This document shows, piece after piece, positions 7,688-15,423 of a DNA stretch of 64,000 nucleotides. How positions within the stretch are numbered: position 1 is the first letter of the stretch; every line of letters begins with the position of its first letter. Origin of the DNA: Verrucomicrobiales bacterium (GTDB lineage Bacteria; Verrucomicrobiota; Verrucomicrobiia; Verrucomicrobiales; DEV007). Made by a program: the position numbers and the translations under genes. The notes under the pieces were generated by a model that saw nothing but the letters and a program-made list of their open reading frames with translations, searched no databases and was not told where the DNA came from. The stretch covers positions 95,979-159,978 of the forward strand of contig JARGPH010000007.1 in the NCBI GenBank assembly GCA_029213065.1, written 5' to 3'.

Positions 7688-9580
7688 TCAGGATTTCGAA
7701 TTTTCCGAAAATTGCAGATCGTAGAGCTGTTTGTATTCGGGGCAGCGCTTGATGAGGGTCTCGTGAGGCGCTGCATCGACGATCCTGCCTTCCTTCATCA
7801 CGACGATTTCATCGGAATCGAGGATCGTGGAGAGTCGGTGGGCGATAGCGATGACTGTCTTCCCTTTCGATAGCTTATCGAGGGCTTTCTGGATGCCGCG
7901 TTCGGATTCGGAATCGAGTGCGGAGGTCGCTTCGTCGAAGAAGAGGATAGGTGGATTCCTGAGGATCGCCCGGGCAATGGAGATACGCTGCTGCTGTCCG
8001 CCGGAAAGGGTGCAGCCTTTGTCGCCGAGCATGGTTTCGTAGCCGTTGGCCTGCTCCATGATGAAGTCGTGGGCGAAGGCGTTCTTCGCGGCTTCTTCGA
8101 TCTCCTTATCGGTCGCGTCGAGCTTGCCGTAGCGGATGTTGTTCCGGATTGTGTCGTGGAAAAGGAAGGTGTCCTGACTCACGAGACCGATCTGGTTGCG
8201 CAGCGAAACCTGTTTGAGGTTTCTGATGTCGACGCCGTCGAGTTCGATGCCGCCGCTTTCGGGGTCGTAGAACCGGAGGAGAAGAGAGAGCATCGTCGAT
8301 TTGCCGGAGCCGCTCTGGCCGACGAGAGCGTATTTTTTGCCCTCTTCGAATTTCATGGAGACGCCGTTGAGCGCGTTGCGATCGCCGGTGTAGGAGAAAG
8401 CGACATCCTGCATCTCGAGGTTGCCCCGGCATTTTTCGACTGCGACGGGATTGATCGGATCCTGAATTTCCGGTGAGGCATCGATGTAGCCGAAGACTTT
8501 TCGAGCTGCTACGAAACACTTCTGAAGCTGGATTTGCATCCGGCTGAGCGCTTTCGCATGCGGGTAGATGCTCATGAGCCCGAGGTTCAGGGTTAAAAAG
8601 GTTTCCGGCGCCATTTGCGTCCACCAGGCATAAGCCATCCCGATGGCGACACCGAGTGATCCCACGATTTCGACCATGGGGCTGGAGATTTCCATCGCCT
8701 TGCGCCAGCGGATGATGAATTTCACGATTCTCCGACTCGCGCGGTTGAATTGCTCACGCTGAAAATCCTCCCGTCCATTGGCTTTGACGAGGCGGATACC
8801 GGCAAAACTCTCGTGCAGGGTCACCATGAGACCCTCCGATTCCTCTTCCTCGCGTCCGCCTGCTTTCCTGACCCTGCGACTGATCAGGGCAACGGGAACG
8901 ATGCAGAGAGGGAAGACGACGAGTGCCCCCAGGGTGTAGATGGGATCCATGATCACGACAATGGCAATGATGGAAATAATCCCGGCGGGATGCTGGATCA
9001 GGGCGCTGAGAAGCTGACTCGCAGCATCGGCCGTGGTCCGGGTCTGGTTGGCGACGGTCTGAATAATCTCGCCCTGCTTCACGTGGTTGAAGAACGAGAG
9101 CGATTGCTTGAGGAGGCTGGAAAAGGACTCATCACGGAGGCGATAGAGAACCCGCATGTTGATCCAGAGCATGCAGTATTGATGCAGAAAGTAGAAGATG
9201 CCGCGGATCAGAAACAGGACCGGAATGCTGAGGCAGACGAGAAGCACGAAAAGCCATTCCGGAATCGGCGGCGGCGTGATCGTGAAATCGGTGAAGACAG
9301 GCAGGTCTTTGAACGGATAATACTTATCGGGAATCGGTTCTCCCTGGGCTCCCGGCAGGACCACCGTGAAAACGGATTTGCAGACAAGGAGAAGGACCCC
9401 GTTGAAGACGCCCGCCATAATCCCGCAGAAAATTCCCCAGGCCAGCCGTGTCCGATAGGGGCGGATGTAGCTGAGAAGACGTTTGAAAACATCGCTGCGA
9501 TCTTCGGCGAGGTCGTCCGACGAAGTTTTAGCGAGATCAAGCGCGCGAGCCGTTTTTTTCGGTTCTATCGGAGTAGACAT
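7688..9580 (-). CDS. ABC transporter, fused membrane and ATPase domains (MsbA-like exporter)
   Basis: The ATG at 9580 (MSTPIEPKK) is preferred over the longer frame, giving 630 aa. The N-terminal half holds six membrane segments of a type I ABC exporter; the long periplasmic loop near residues 85-110 is a little unusual. The ATPase half has Walker A GQSGSGKST, signature LSGGQQQR, Walker B ILFFDEATSAL and the H-loop IAIAHRLST. This architecture covers lipid A/MsbA, lipid and peptide exporters. It sits next to glycosyltransferases and a NusG paralogue on the divergent side, which favours a lipid or glycan flippase, but substrate remains inference. Confidence 0.93.
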   Translation of the reverse strand: MSTPIEPKKTARALDLAKTSSDDLAEDRSDVFKRLLSYIRPYRTRLAWGIFCGIMAGVFNGVLLLVCKSVFTVVLPGAQGEPIPDKYYPFKDLPVFTDFTITPPPIPEWLFVLLVCLSIPVLFLIRGIFYFLHQYCMLWINMRVLYRLRDESFSSLLKQSLSFFNHVKQGEIIQTVANQTRTTADAASQLLSALIQHPAGIISIIAIVVIMDPIYTLGALVVFPLCIVPVALISRRVRKAGGREEEESEGLMVTLHESFAGIRLVKANGREDFQREQFNRASRRIVKFIIRWRKAMEISSPMVEIVGSLGVAIGMAYAWWTQMAPETFLTLNLGLMSIYPHAKALSRMQIQLQKCFVAARKVFGYIDASPEIQDPINPVAVEKCRGNLEMQDVAFSYTGDRNALNGVSMKFEEGKKYALVGQSGSGKSTMLSLLLRFYDPESGGIELDGVDIRNLKQVSLRNQIGLVSQDTFLFHDTIRNNIRYGKLDATDKEIEEAAKNAFAHDFIMEQANGYETMLGDKGCTLSGGQQQRISIARAILRNPPILFFDEATSALDSESERGIQKALDKLSKGKTVIAIAHRLSTILDSDEIVVMKEGRIVDAAPHETLIKRCPEYKQLYDLQFSENSKS

Positions 9581-9681
9581 AATGCATGAGGCCGATGCCG
9601 GAGGGGGGAAGCATTCCAGCGAACTGATAAAGGCAGATTTCCCATTCTGCAAGAAGTCCTGCGTGACAGGAAAACCGTCTG

Positions 9682-9709
9682 TTGAACCTGATTGCTGAGG
9701 CTCTATAGT
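9682..9709 (+). promoter_or_regulatory. Candidate sigma70 promoter for the NusG-like gene
   Basis: TTGAAC (9682-9687) and TATAGT (9704-9709) are separated by 16 bases, giving a transcript start near 9716 and an 18-base leader that is pyrimidine-rich and has no Shine-Dalgarno sequence. Read by eye only. Confidence 0.45.
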
Positions 9710-9733
9710 AGCCGTTCCCCCCTGTTTTTTTCT

Positions 9734-10291
9734 ATGTTACAATCCAGTCAAGAGGCCGAAAGTGGCTGGTTTTGCGTCCGGACAAAGCCGAAAACCGAGC
9801 ACGTTGCGGCTCGGAATCTTCTCACCTACGCCAAACTGGAGGAAGTTTTCTGCCCCCGAATTCGCTATGAAAAGGCGACGCGGCGGGGGAAGGCCTGGTT
9901 TGTTGAGGCGCTCTTCCCCGGGTATATCTTCGCGAAGTTTAATCTCATTGAGGATCTCAGGACCGTCAATGCGACCACGAATGTCACCGGGGTGCTTCGA
10001 TTTGCGGATCGCTATCCCACGATCGAAGATGCCTTGATCACTGCGCTTCAGGGAGAGTTTCCCGAGGAGGATGGATCGGTTCGCGTTCTCGAAACCTCCA
10101 TCAACGAGGGCGACGAGGTCGTGATCGATGAGGGCGTCCTCAAAGGGATGACCACGATCGTGAGCCGGATCAGCCTGAACGGGGACCGGGTTGCGGTCCT
10201 CATGGACTGGTTGGGACAGGAGCGTGAGGTCGAAGTTTCGGTGAAGTCCATTTCACCGGTCGACGGGGCAACGAGGGTTCTTAAGAAGTAA
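9734..10291 (+). CDS. Specialised NusG paralogue (RfaH/UpxY-like transcription antiterminator)
   Basis: With the ATG at 9734 the protein is 185 aa, the usual RfaH/NusG length. The N-terminal NGN domain begins GWFCVRTKPKTEHVAARNL and contains ALFPGYIFAKF, the PGYxFV signature of the family. The C-terminal KOW part is EGDEVVIDEGVLKGMTTIV. Sequence around TRRGKAWFVEALFPGY is closer to specialised paralogues (RfaH, UpxY, LoaP) than to housekeeping NusG, and there is no rpl/secE neighbour. Such proteins load on RNA polymerase to allow read-through of long polysaccharide operons. Convergent glycosyltransferases lie just downstream. Confidence 0.88.
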   Translation: MLQSSQEAESGWFCVRTKPKTEHVAARNLLTYAKLEEVFCPRIRYEKATRRGKAWFVEALFPGYIFAKFNLIEDLRTVNATTNVTGVLRFADRYPTIEDALITALQGEFPEEDGSVRVLETSINEGDEVVIDEGVLKGMTTIVSRISLNGDRVAVLMDWLGQEREVEVSVKSISPVDGATRVLKK

Positions 10292-10301
10292 GCCTCCCGA
10301 C

Positions 10302-11375
10302 TCAGCTTGCTGCAGTTGCTTTGAAAAAATCGCAGAGCGCCTTTGCTTCGCGTTCGATCGTGTAATGCTGCTCGATCTTGAGTCGACCTTTCCGCCCCAT
10401 CGTTTCGAGCTCGTCGGGTGATTCCAGCATATCCCCGAGAGCCTTTTGCGTCGCGTCGAGGTCGTCGCAGGGAACAATCCGGCCGTCAATGCCGTCATCG
10501 ACGATGTCTTTCCAGGCACCCGCTTCCGAGGCGAGCACGGCGGTTCCGCTCGCCATCGCTTCGGGAACGGTGAGCCCGAAGCCTTCGTTTCGGCTCAGAG
10601 CCGCGACAATCGTCATGGAGCGGAAGAGAAGCGGGATTTCTTCAAAGGGGCGCTTCCCGAGAAAGGCGAATCGATCTTCAAGCCCCGCCGCTTTGGTTTC
10701 TGAAATGAGCTTTTCCTGAAAGAGTTTCTGATCGGGCGTGGTTTCCCCGCAGATCACGACGGTGTAGTCCGGGTGAGCATTCAGAAGCGGGAGCGCTGCG
10801 CGAACGAGGAGGTCGACGCCCTTCTGTTCGCGGACGCGACCAAAGATGCCGATGCCTTTTTTTCCGGGAAGTCCCAACTGGTTCCAGTCGGCTTCTCGGT
10901 CTTCCGAGGGAAAGTATGTCGCGAGGTCGATGCCGTGAGGGACCAGCAATGCCGGCGGTGTGCGGAGGTATGACGCCGCCGCGGTGCAGGTGCTGATGAC
11001 CTCATCCATTTGCCCCATAAGCCACCTCGTGAAACCGGAGTGATAACGCTGCGCCGTTGAGGTGAAGACGATTTTGATCTTTGCTCCGAAAATGCGCTTG
11101 AGGAGCAGGGCCTGAATCATCTCGTTGTTGCGGCGGGCGTGGAAAATCCGGGGACGACCGTCCGGGAGCGGATCGCGGCAAAGGCGGATCAATCCCCGAA
11201 ACGTCACTACGGGTACGCCTTCGGGGAGGTGGTGTTCTCCGAGCACCGCCAGTTTCATGAATTGCTGCTGGTGTTGCAGCACCTGGAGCATGGTCGAGGT
11301 CACCCCGGAGAAACGCCGGTTCGAATTGCCGAGAATCAGCTCCACGTCTTCGAGTCTCTTTGCCGGATCGCTCAT
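10302..11375 (-). CDS. GT4-family glycosyltransferase (group 1)
   Basis: A 357-aa GT-B enzyme. The C-terminal domain carries the donor-binding pattern IGIFGRVREQKGVDLLVRAALPLL and the SRNEGFGLTVPEAMASGTAVLAS motif with the E-x7-E spacing of retaining GT4 enzymes. The N-terminal acceptor domain has FHARRNNEMIQALLLKRIFGAKIKIVFTSTAQR. Resembles lipopolysaccharide core mannosyltransferases of the LpcC type, but donor and acceptor are unproven. Its start overlaps the preceding glycosyltransferase by ATGA, so the pair is translationally coupled. It ends only 10 bases from the convergent NusG-like gene. Confidence 0.9.
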   Translation of the reverse strand: MSDPAKRLEDVELILGNSNRRFSGVTSTMLQVLQHQQQFMKLAVLGEHHLPEGVPVVTFRGLIRLCRDPLPDGRPRIFHARRNNEMIQALLLKRIFGAKIKIVFTSTAQRYHSGFTRWLMGQMDEVISTCTAAASYLRTPPALLVPHGIDLATYFPSEDREADWNQLGLPGKKGIGIFGRVREQKGVDLLVRAALPLLNAHPDYTVVICGETTPDQKLFQEKLISETKAAGLEDRFAFLGKRPFEEIPLLFRSMTIVAALSRNEGFGLTVPEAMASGTAVLASEAGAWKDIVDDGIDGRIVPCDDLDATQKALGDMLESPDELETMGRKGRLKIEQHYTIEREAKALCDFFKATAAS

Positions 11376-12325
11376 GGGTGCAGGATTCCTTTCACGGTCC
11401 GGGCGAGTGTTTCACGAAATTGCTGATCATTGGAGGCGAACCACTCCTTCGCAGCGTCGCCTGTTTTCTTCAACGATTCGGGCGGGCTTTTGAAAAGGGC
11501 CTCAAGCTTCGATTCGAGCGCGTCGGGATCGACGAAGAAGTTCGTCCCGAGGTGTCGCGGTTCGCTTTTGTGAAAGGGCACTGTGACGCCTCTCTTTTCG
11601 GTGATGAGCTCGTTCATGGGAGGCCCGTCCGTGGTTACGACGACGGCTCCGCAGCTCATCGCTTCGACGATGTAGTGGCCCCATCCCTCGGAAAGCGACG
11701 GGCAGAGGTGAATCGGATTCGCATTGAGATGACGCCGGATTTCCTCATCGCTCAGGTAATCGGTGAGCAGCGTGACATTGTCAGGCACTGATTCGGGTGC
11801 GTTCTCCCTGCACTGGATCAGCGTCAGTTGCGGCCATTCCGGGTGTTTTTTCCAGAGCGCGAGAACTGTTTCCGTTCCCTTCAGGGTGCTTCGTCCCGCC
11901 AGATGAAGACAGGAGTGGGACTCGTTTTTTGAAACGGCCGGGTCGAAAAGGTCGGGCGAGGAGAATCGGACGAGATGCGTCTCAGGCACGTGTCTTGAGA
12001 AAATCTCATCTCCGTGGGCGGTTTTCGCGAGGACGTGATCCATCCGTCTAAGAAGAGGGAGGTGGCGTTTCGGAAAGCGTTCCTGATTGGGGATCACGAT
12101 ATTGACGGGGGCACTTCCGAACCAGCGGGGAAAGATTCGTTCAACGAAGAGGTTGGCGTCAAATTCTGCCTTCCGGGGAAAGAGGTGGCGGAAAGGGGAG
12201 ATGCCCCGGCAGTGGCTGATCGTGACTTCAAATCCGGCCGCGCTGAGCACGTCGTGCAGGAGATCGACATCGCGATCGAGGCCGACGCCGTTTCGTCGCG
12301 CAATGATGTTAATTTTTCCAGACAC
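11372..12325 (-). CDS. GT-B glycosyltransferase (group 1 type)
   Basis: A 317-aa protein starting with GTG. The C-terminal half shows the group 1 pattern: HLCPSLSEGWGHYIVEAMSCGAVVVTTDGPPMNELI, with the acidic E-x7-E site, and CLHLAGRSTLKGTETVLALWKKHPEWPQLTLIQ. The N-terminus (NIIARRNGVGLDRDVDLLHDVLSAAGFEV) fits the acceptor domain. It is slightly short for GT4. It is followed by the second glycosyltransferase with a four-base overlap and preceded by a dynamin-like GTPase 20 bases upstream. Probably involved in lipopolysaccharide or surface-glycan assembly. Confidence 0.85.
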   Translation of the reverse strand: MSGKINIIARRNGVGLDRDVDLLHDVLSAAGFEVTISHCRGISPFRHLFPRKAEFDANLFVERIFPRWFGSAPVNIVIPNQERFPKRHLPLLRRMDHVLAKTAHGDEIFSRHVPETHLVRFSSPDLFDPAVSKNESHSCLHLAGRSTLKGTETVLALWKKHPEWPQLTLIQCRENAPESVPDNVTLLTDYLSDEEIRRHLNANPIHLCPSLSEGWGHYIVEAMSCGAVVVTTDGPPMNELITEKRGVTVPFHKSEPRHLGTNFFVDPDALESKLEALFKSPPESLKKTGDAAKEWFASNDQQFRETLARTVKGILHP

Positions 12326-12345
12326 CGTTTCTCAGCCGGGTTCGG

Positions 12346-14106
12346 CTACTTACGAGAATTAAGCGCTTTCTCCACCGGTGCAAGAATATGCTCCAGTTCC
12401 GCGAGAGTTTTTTCCGCTACGGTGATCACTTTGAGCTGAGGCTCATATTTTTCGCGGTGCTCGCGACAGACATTTCGAAGCGGCTCAAAAAGGGCTACAA
12501 AGTCGTGGTAGAAAGCAGCGGTTCCTTCGGAAAAGGCGGCTCGCTGGGCTTCGGCGACTTTTTTGCGATGGGTTTCAATTGTCGTCGTGTAAAACTCGCG
12601 CGTCGTCTTGACCGAGCGGGCTCCGACAACCGCACCGAGCGCCAGACAGAGCGCGGCGACACCGAAGCTGACCGCATTCCACGGTGCGAGATCCAGCATC
12701 ATGAGAATGACTCCCCCGAGTGAGGCGATAATCGCAGAGAAAATGAATCCCCAGATCAATTTGCTTCGGCGTGAAAAAAGGAGGCCGAGTTGATCTTTGA
12801 GTTGTAGATCACGAAGTGCTTTCGAGGTAGCTGCTTCGACTTTCTCTTCGAGCTTGCTCCTCGATTCCGTCCAATCGGGGCTTCCTTCCTCTCCCACGCT
12901 CAGTTCGAGGTTGAAGGCTGCCTGCATCTCGTCGCCGACGCGTTCCCAGAAGTGCTGCACGTCCTCTTCCACTGCGCCTGCGCCCGATCCGATGCTGCGG
13001 CGGACCGCTTTCATCGTCGTCGCGAAAATCAATCCTTCGATCTCCTCGGAGCGCTGTCGCTGCGGGATCAGCGCGGACATCACGCTGAACTCGGATTCGA
13101 GAAGGGGCTCTGCCTGCAGTCCGGCTGCCATGAAGCTCTGGTCGAACGCTTCGAAAAGGGGTTCACACTTTTTCAGGGTTCGCATCTGCTGCGCGGCGCT
13201 CGCCGGCTCAAGTTCGCTCAGCAGTTCGCTGTCGGCCCGGATGATCTCCGAGGCAGCGCCGAGCTTTTCCTTAATGTCATTGAGGACATAGCAGGAGGCT
13301 CTCCACGCGTGGATCAGTTTGATGAGTCGGGGTTCCGAAGATTCGACGACGCCTGAAATGTAGCGTTCGAGGCCGCCGATCTGGCTCGTCTCCGAGAGCT
13401 CCTCGTTCTTCAGTCCTGAGGTTTTCGCAAGGAAGGCCTGCTTCGCGGAAATCGCAAAGGTCGGGAAATGCTGCCCGAAGCGGTGATGGGCTGTCGTTTG
13501 GAGGTGCTCCAAAATGGCGGAAACTTCCTCCTCGGTTCGCAGGTCGCACTGCTGGAGAACAAAAACGATCTTCTTTTTCCACTGGTGATGGATTCGGTCG
13601 AGGAAATCCCAGGTTGTCGCTCCCCACGGATTCGTTACCGAAAAGACAAAGAGCACGAGATCCGCCATCGGCAGGAACTGTTCGGTGATCTGCTGGTGCT
13701 TCGACTCAATCGAGTTCGTTCCCGGGGTATCGACGATGTTGAAATCTTTGAGGAACGCGTTCGGTCGGAAAACCTCGATGATCTCGTCGGAAAAATCGAA
13801 CTCGTGCGACTCGGCCCCGTGTTTGAAAAACGCGATCCGCTCCGTCGTGGGAATAACGTCGGACTTGCAAAAGTCCTCTCCGAAAAGTGCGTTCAGCAAA
13901 GTTGACTTCCCTGCGTTGACTTCACCGGCGACGACAAAGAGAAACGGATCCTCCAGGTTCGCCATGAGGTTTTGAAGAAGTGACAGCCTCGCCGGATCGA
14001 CGCCGCAATCGCTCCCGAGCTCGTTCAAAAGTGAGATTGTCTCACTGAGCTTTTCGCGTGTTTGGAAATAATTTTTTCCGGGCAGTTCTGTGGGGCTGTT
14101 GGGCAA
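12346..14106 (-). CDS. Bacterial dynamin-like GTPase
   Basis: A 586-aa protein. The GTPase domain has G1 GEVNAGKS (residues 61-68), a G2 Thr in IPTTERI, and G3 DTPG (126-129); the G4 position reads QQCD rather than T/NKxD, which is loose but common in bacterial dynamin-like proteins. A helical middle region follows, then two hydrophobic segments (LIWGFIFSAIIASLGGVILMML and a second about ten residues later) forming a membrane hairpin, and a coiled-coil tail. The start is TTG; no ATG exists before Met48, which would cut into the GTPase fold. Likely role: membrane remodelling or fusion. It is single, not a tandem pair. Confidence 0.88.
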   Translation of the reverse strand: MPNSPTELPGKNYFQTREKLSETISLLNELGSDCGVDPARLSLLQNLMANLEDPFLFVVAGEVNAGKSTLLNALFGEDFCKSDVIPTTERIAFFKHGAESHEFDFSDEIIEVFRPNAFLKDFNIVDTPGTNSIESKHQQITEQFLPMADLVLFVFSVTNPWGATTWDFLDRIHHQWKKKIVFVLQQCDLRTEEEVSAILEHLQTTAHHRFGQHFPTFAISAKQAFLAKTSGLKNEELSETSQIGGLERYISGVVESSEPRLIKLIHAWRASCYVLNDIKEKLGAASEIIRADSELLSELEPASAAQQMRTLKKCEPLFEAFDQSFMAAGLQAEPLLESEFSVMSALIPQRQRSEEIEGLIFATTMKAVRRSIGSGAGAVEEDVQHFWERVGDEMQAAFNLELSVGEEGSPDWTESRSKLEEKVEAATSKALRDLQLKDQLGLLFSRRSKLIWGFIFSAIIASLGGVILMMLDLAPWNAVSFGVAALCLALGAVVGARSVKTTREFYTTTIETHRKKVAEAQRAAFSEGTAAFYHDFVALFEPLRNVCREHREKYEPQLKVITVAEKTLAELEHILAPVEKALNSRK

Positions 14107-14214
14107 AGCGGGCGTCGAGCAGGAGTGGATAGAATTTAGCTATAAACTCTATAGATAGTGAAGCGAATTATTTCACTTTGCCAAACTAATTATTTCGCGG
14201 ATATGAGCGTCGCT

Positions 14215-14817
14215 TTAATCGGGCCGTTTCATCTCAAAACGGTCCGCAGTCCGGCAGTAACCTGAGGGAACCTCCATCCGGCCGATCGGGGCAAAGGCCT
14301 CCGGATTCACGAGAAGTGTCTCAGGATCAAGGACGCCGTCCTCTGTGAAGACACGATCAATCAATCCGATCACGAGTCGATTTTGGCCGATCTCAAGGGT
14401 CGACCACTCGCGACACTCCAGCGCAACGGGTGCAGAGGCGATGCGGGGAACCTTGATCGAAACGCCCGGTTCGGTTTTTAATTCTGCCAATTCCACTTCA
14501 CTCACCCCTGCGGCGACTTCACTTGAAGTGAGGTTCATCTGCTCCGCGCAGGCTTCGTCGACGAGATTGACGACGAACTCGCCGGTTCGCCGGATGTTCC
14601 GCGCGGTGTCCTTGGGGATGCCCGGTTCTTTGTCTCCGGGCGCAAACCCGAGGATGGGTGGTCTCGTTCCGAAGACGTTGAAAAAGCTGAAGGGTGCGGC
14701 GTTAACTGAACCGTCCTCGTTCAGGGTCGTGACCCAGGCGATGGGTCGGGGTGTGACAAGCCCCGCGAGAAGTTTGTAGGCGTAACGTGAGTGCTCGCCG
14801 GTGAGGTCGAATTCCAT
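14215..14817 (-). CDS. Flavin reductase family protein (FMN-binding split barrel)
   Basis: I start it at the ATG at 14817 (MEFDLTGEHSRYAYKLLAGLVTPRPIAWVTTLNEDG), giving 200 aa, the usual size. The segments TPRPIAWVTT, NAAPFSFFNVFGTRPPILGFAPGDK and DTARNIRRTGEFVVNLVDE are the classic FMN-binding signature of the flavin reductase-like domain. Members reduce FMN with NAD(P)H for a partner monooxygenase or act on their own. No partner oxygenase lies nearby. It is 40 bases downstream of a small secreted protein gene in the same direction. Confidence 0.9.
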   Translation of the reverse strand: MEFDLTGEHSRYAYKLLAGLVTPRPIAWVTTLNEDGSVNAAPFSFFNVFGTRPPILGFAPGDKEPGIPKDTARNIRRTGEFVVNLVDEACAEQMNLTSSEVAAGVSEVELAELKTEPGVSIKVPRIASAPVALECREWSTLEIGQNRLVIGLIDRVFTEDGVLDPETLLVNPEAFAPIGRMEVPSGYCRTADRFEMKRPD

Positions 14818-14857
14818 CGACGTGTTTTTCGAAGCGGTGAATTCGCTCCGGTTCAAC

Positions 14858-15235
14858 TCACTTGGAGACGAGTGCGGGAGTGACAAGCGTTGCTTCTTTG
14901 CGGTAGGTCCGCTGGAATTTTTTACCCCAGGCTCCATTCGCGTAGACGGGTCGGTAGGTGATCACGACCGCTTCGTAGGTCTCGTAGTTGCCGCAGTCAT
15001 CGCGCTCTGTGATCGTGACATCCTCGCGGCACCATTCGATGTTTCCGAGCTCTCCCGGAGCAGGATTGCAGATTTTGTGACGGAGAGAGAAGTTAGGGAA
15101 AACCTTGCAGAAACTCATGTCCTTACGCGGGTAATGACATTTCAGTTCCGGTTTAATTTTGGCATATTGCTCAGCCAAAGCCGATGAGCCAAAAAAGAAA
15201 GTCAGAGCCAAAAAAGCAAAAGTAAAGCGTCTCAT
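14858..15235 (-). CDS. Small secreted Cys-containing protein, unknown function
   Basis: With the ATG at 15235 the protein is 125 aa with signal peptide MRRFTFAFLALTFFFGSSALA. The mature part has five cysteines (in LKCHYP, SFCKVF, KICNPA, EWCRED and DDCGNY), suggesting disulfide bonds in the periplasm. The C-terminal half is beta-rich and Tyr-rich (YETYEAVVITYRPVYANGAWG). I do not recognise the family. It is divergent from carB, sharing a 188-base spacer. Confidence 0.72.
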   Translation of the reverse strand: MRRFTFAFLALTFFFGSSALAEQYAKIKPELKCHYPRKDMSFCKVFPNFSLRHKICNPAPGELGNIEWCREDVTITERDDCGNYETYEAVVITYRPVYANGAWGKKFQRTYRKEATLVTPALVSK

Positions 15236-15423
15236 ATCCTGTCGTGTGGTTGCTGCATCATTGAAGGATTTGGAGGCGAATTCAAGCGGAAACTTAGGTA
15301 AGTCAGACCGTGGCGGGCTTCCCAAACGACAAAAGAATCGTCGATCAATGAGGAAAAATCGCTATCCATCGTTGCAACCTCGCCCGGGCCATGCAAACGG
15401 TGAGAAATTTTACACTCAGGAAT

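Noticed and set aside
8750..9589. 279-residue open frame opposite the ABC exporter
   Set aside because: Asp/Glu/Arg-rich shadow of the membrane domain with no start context or motif.
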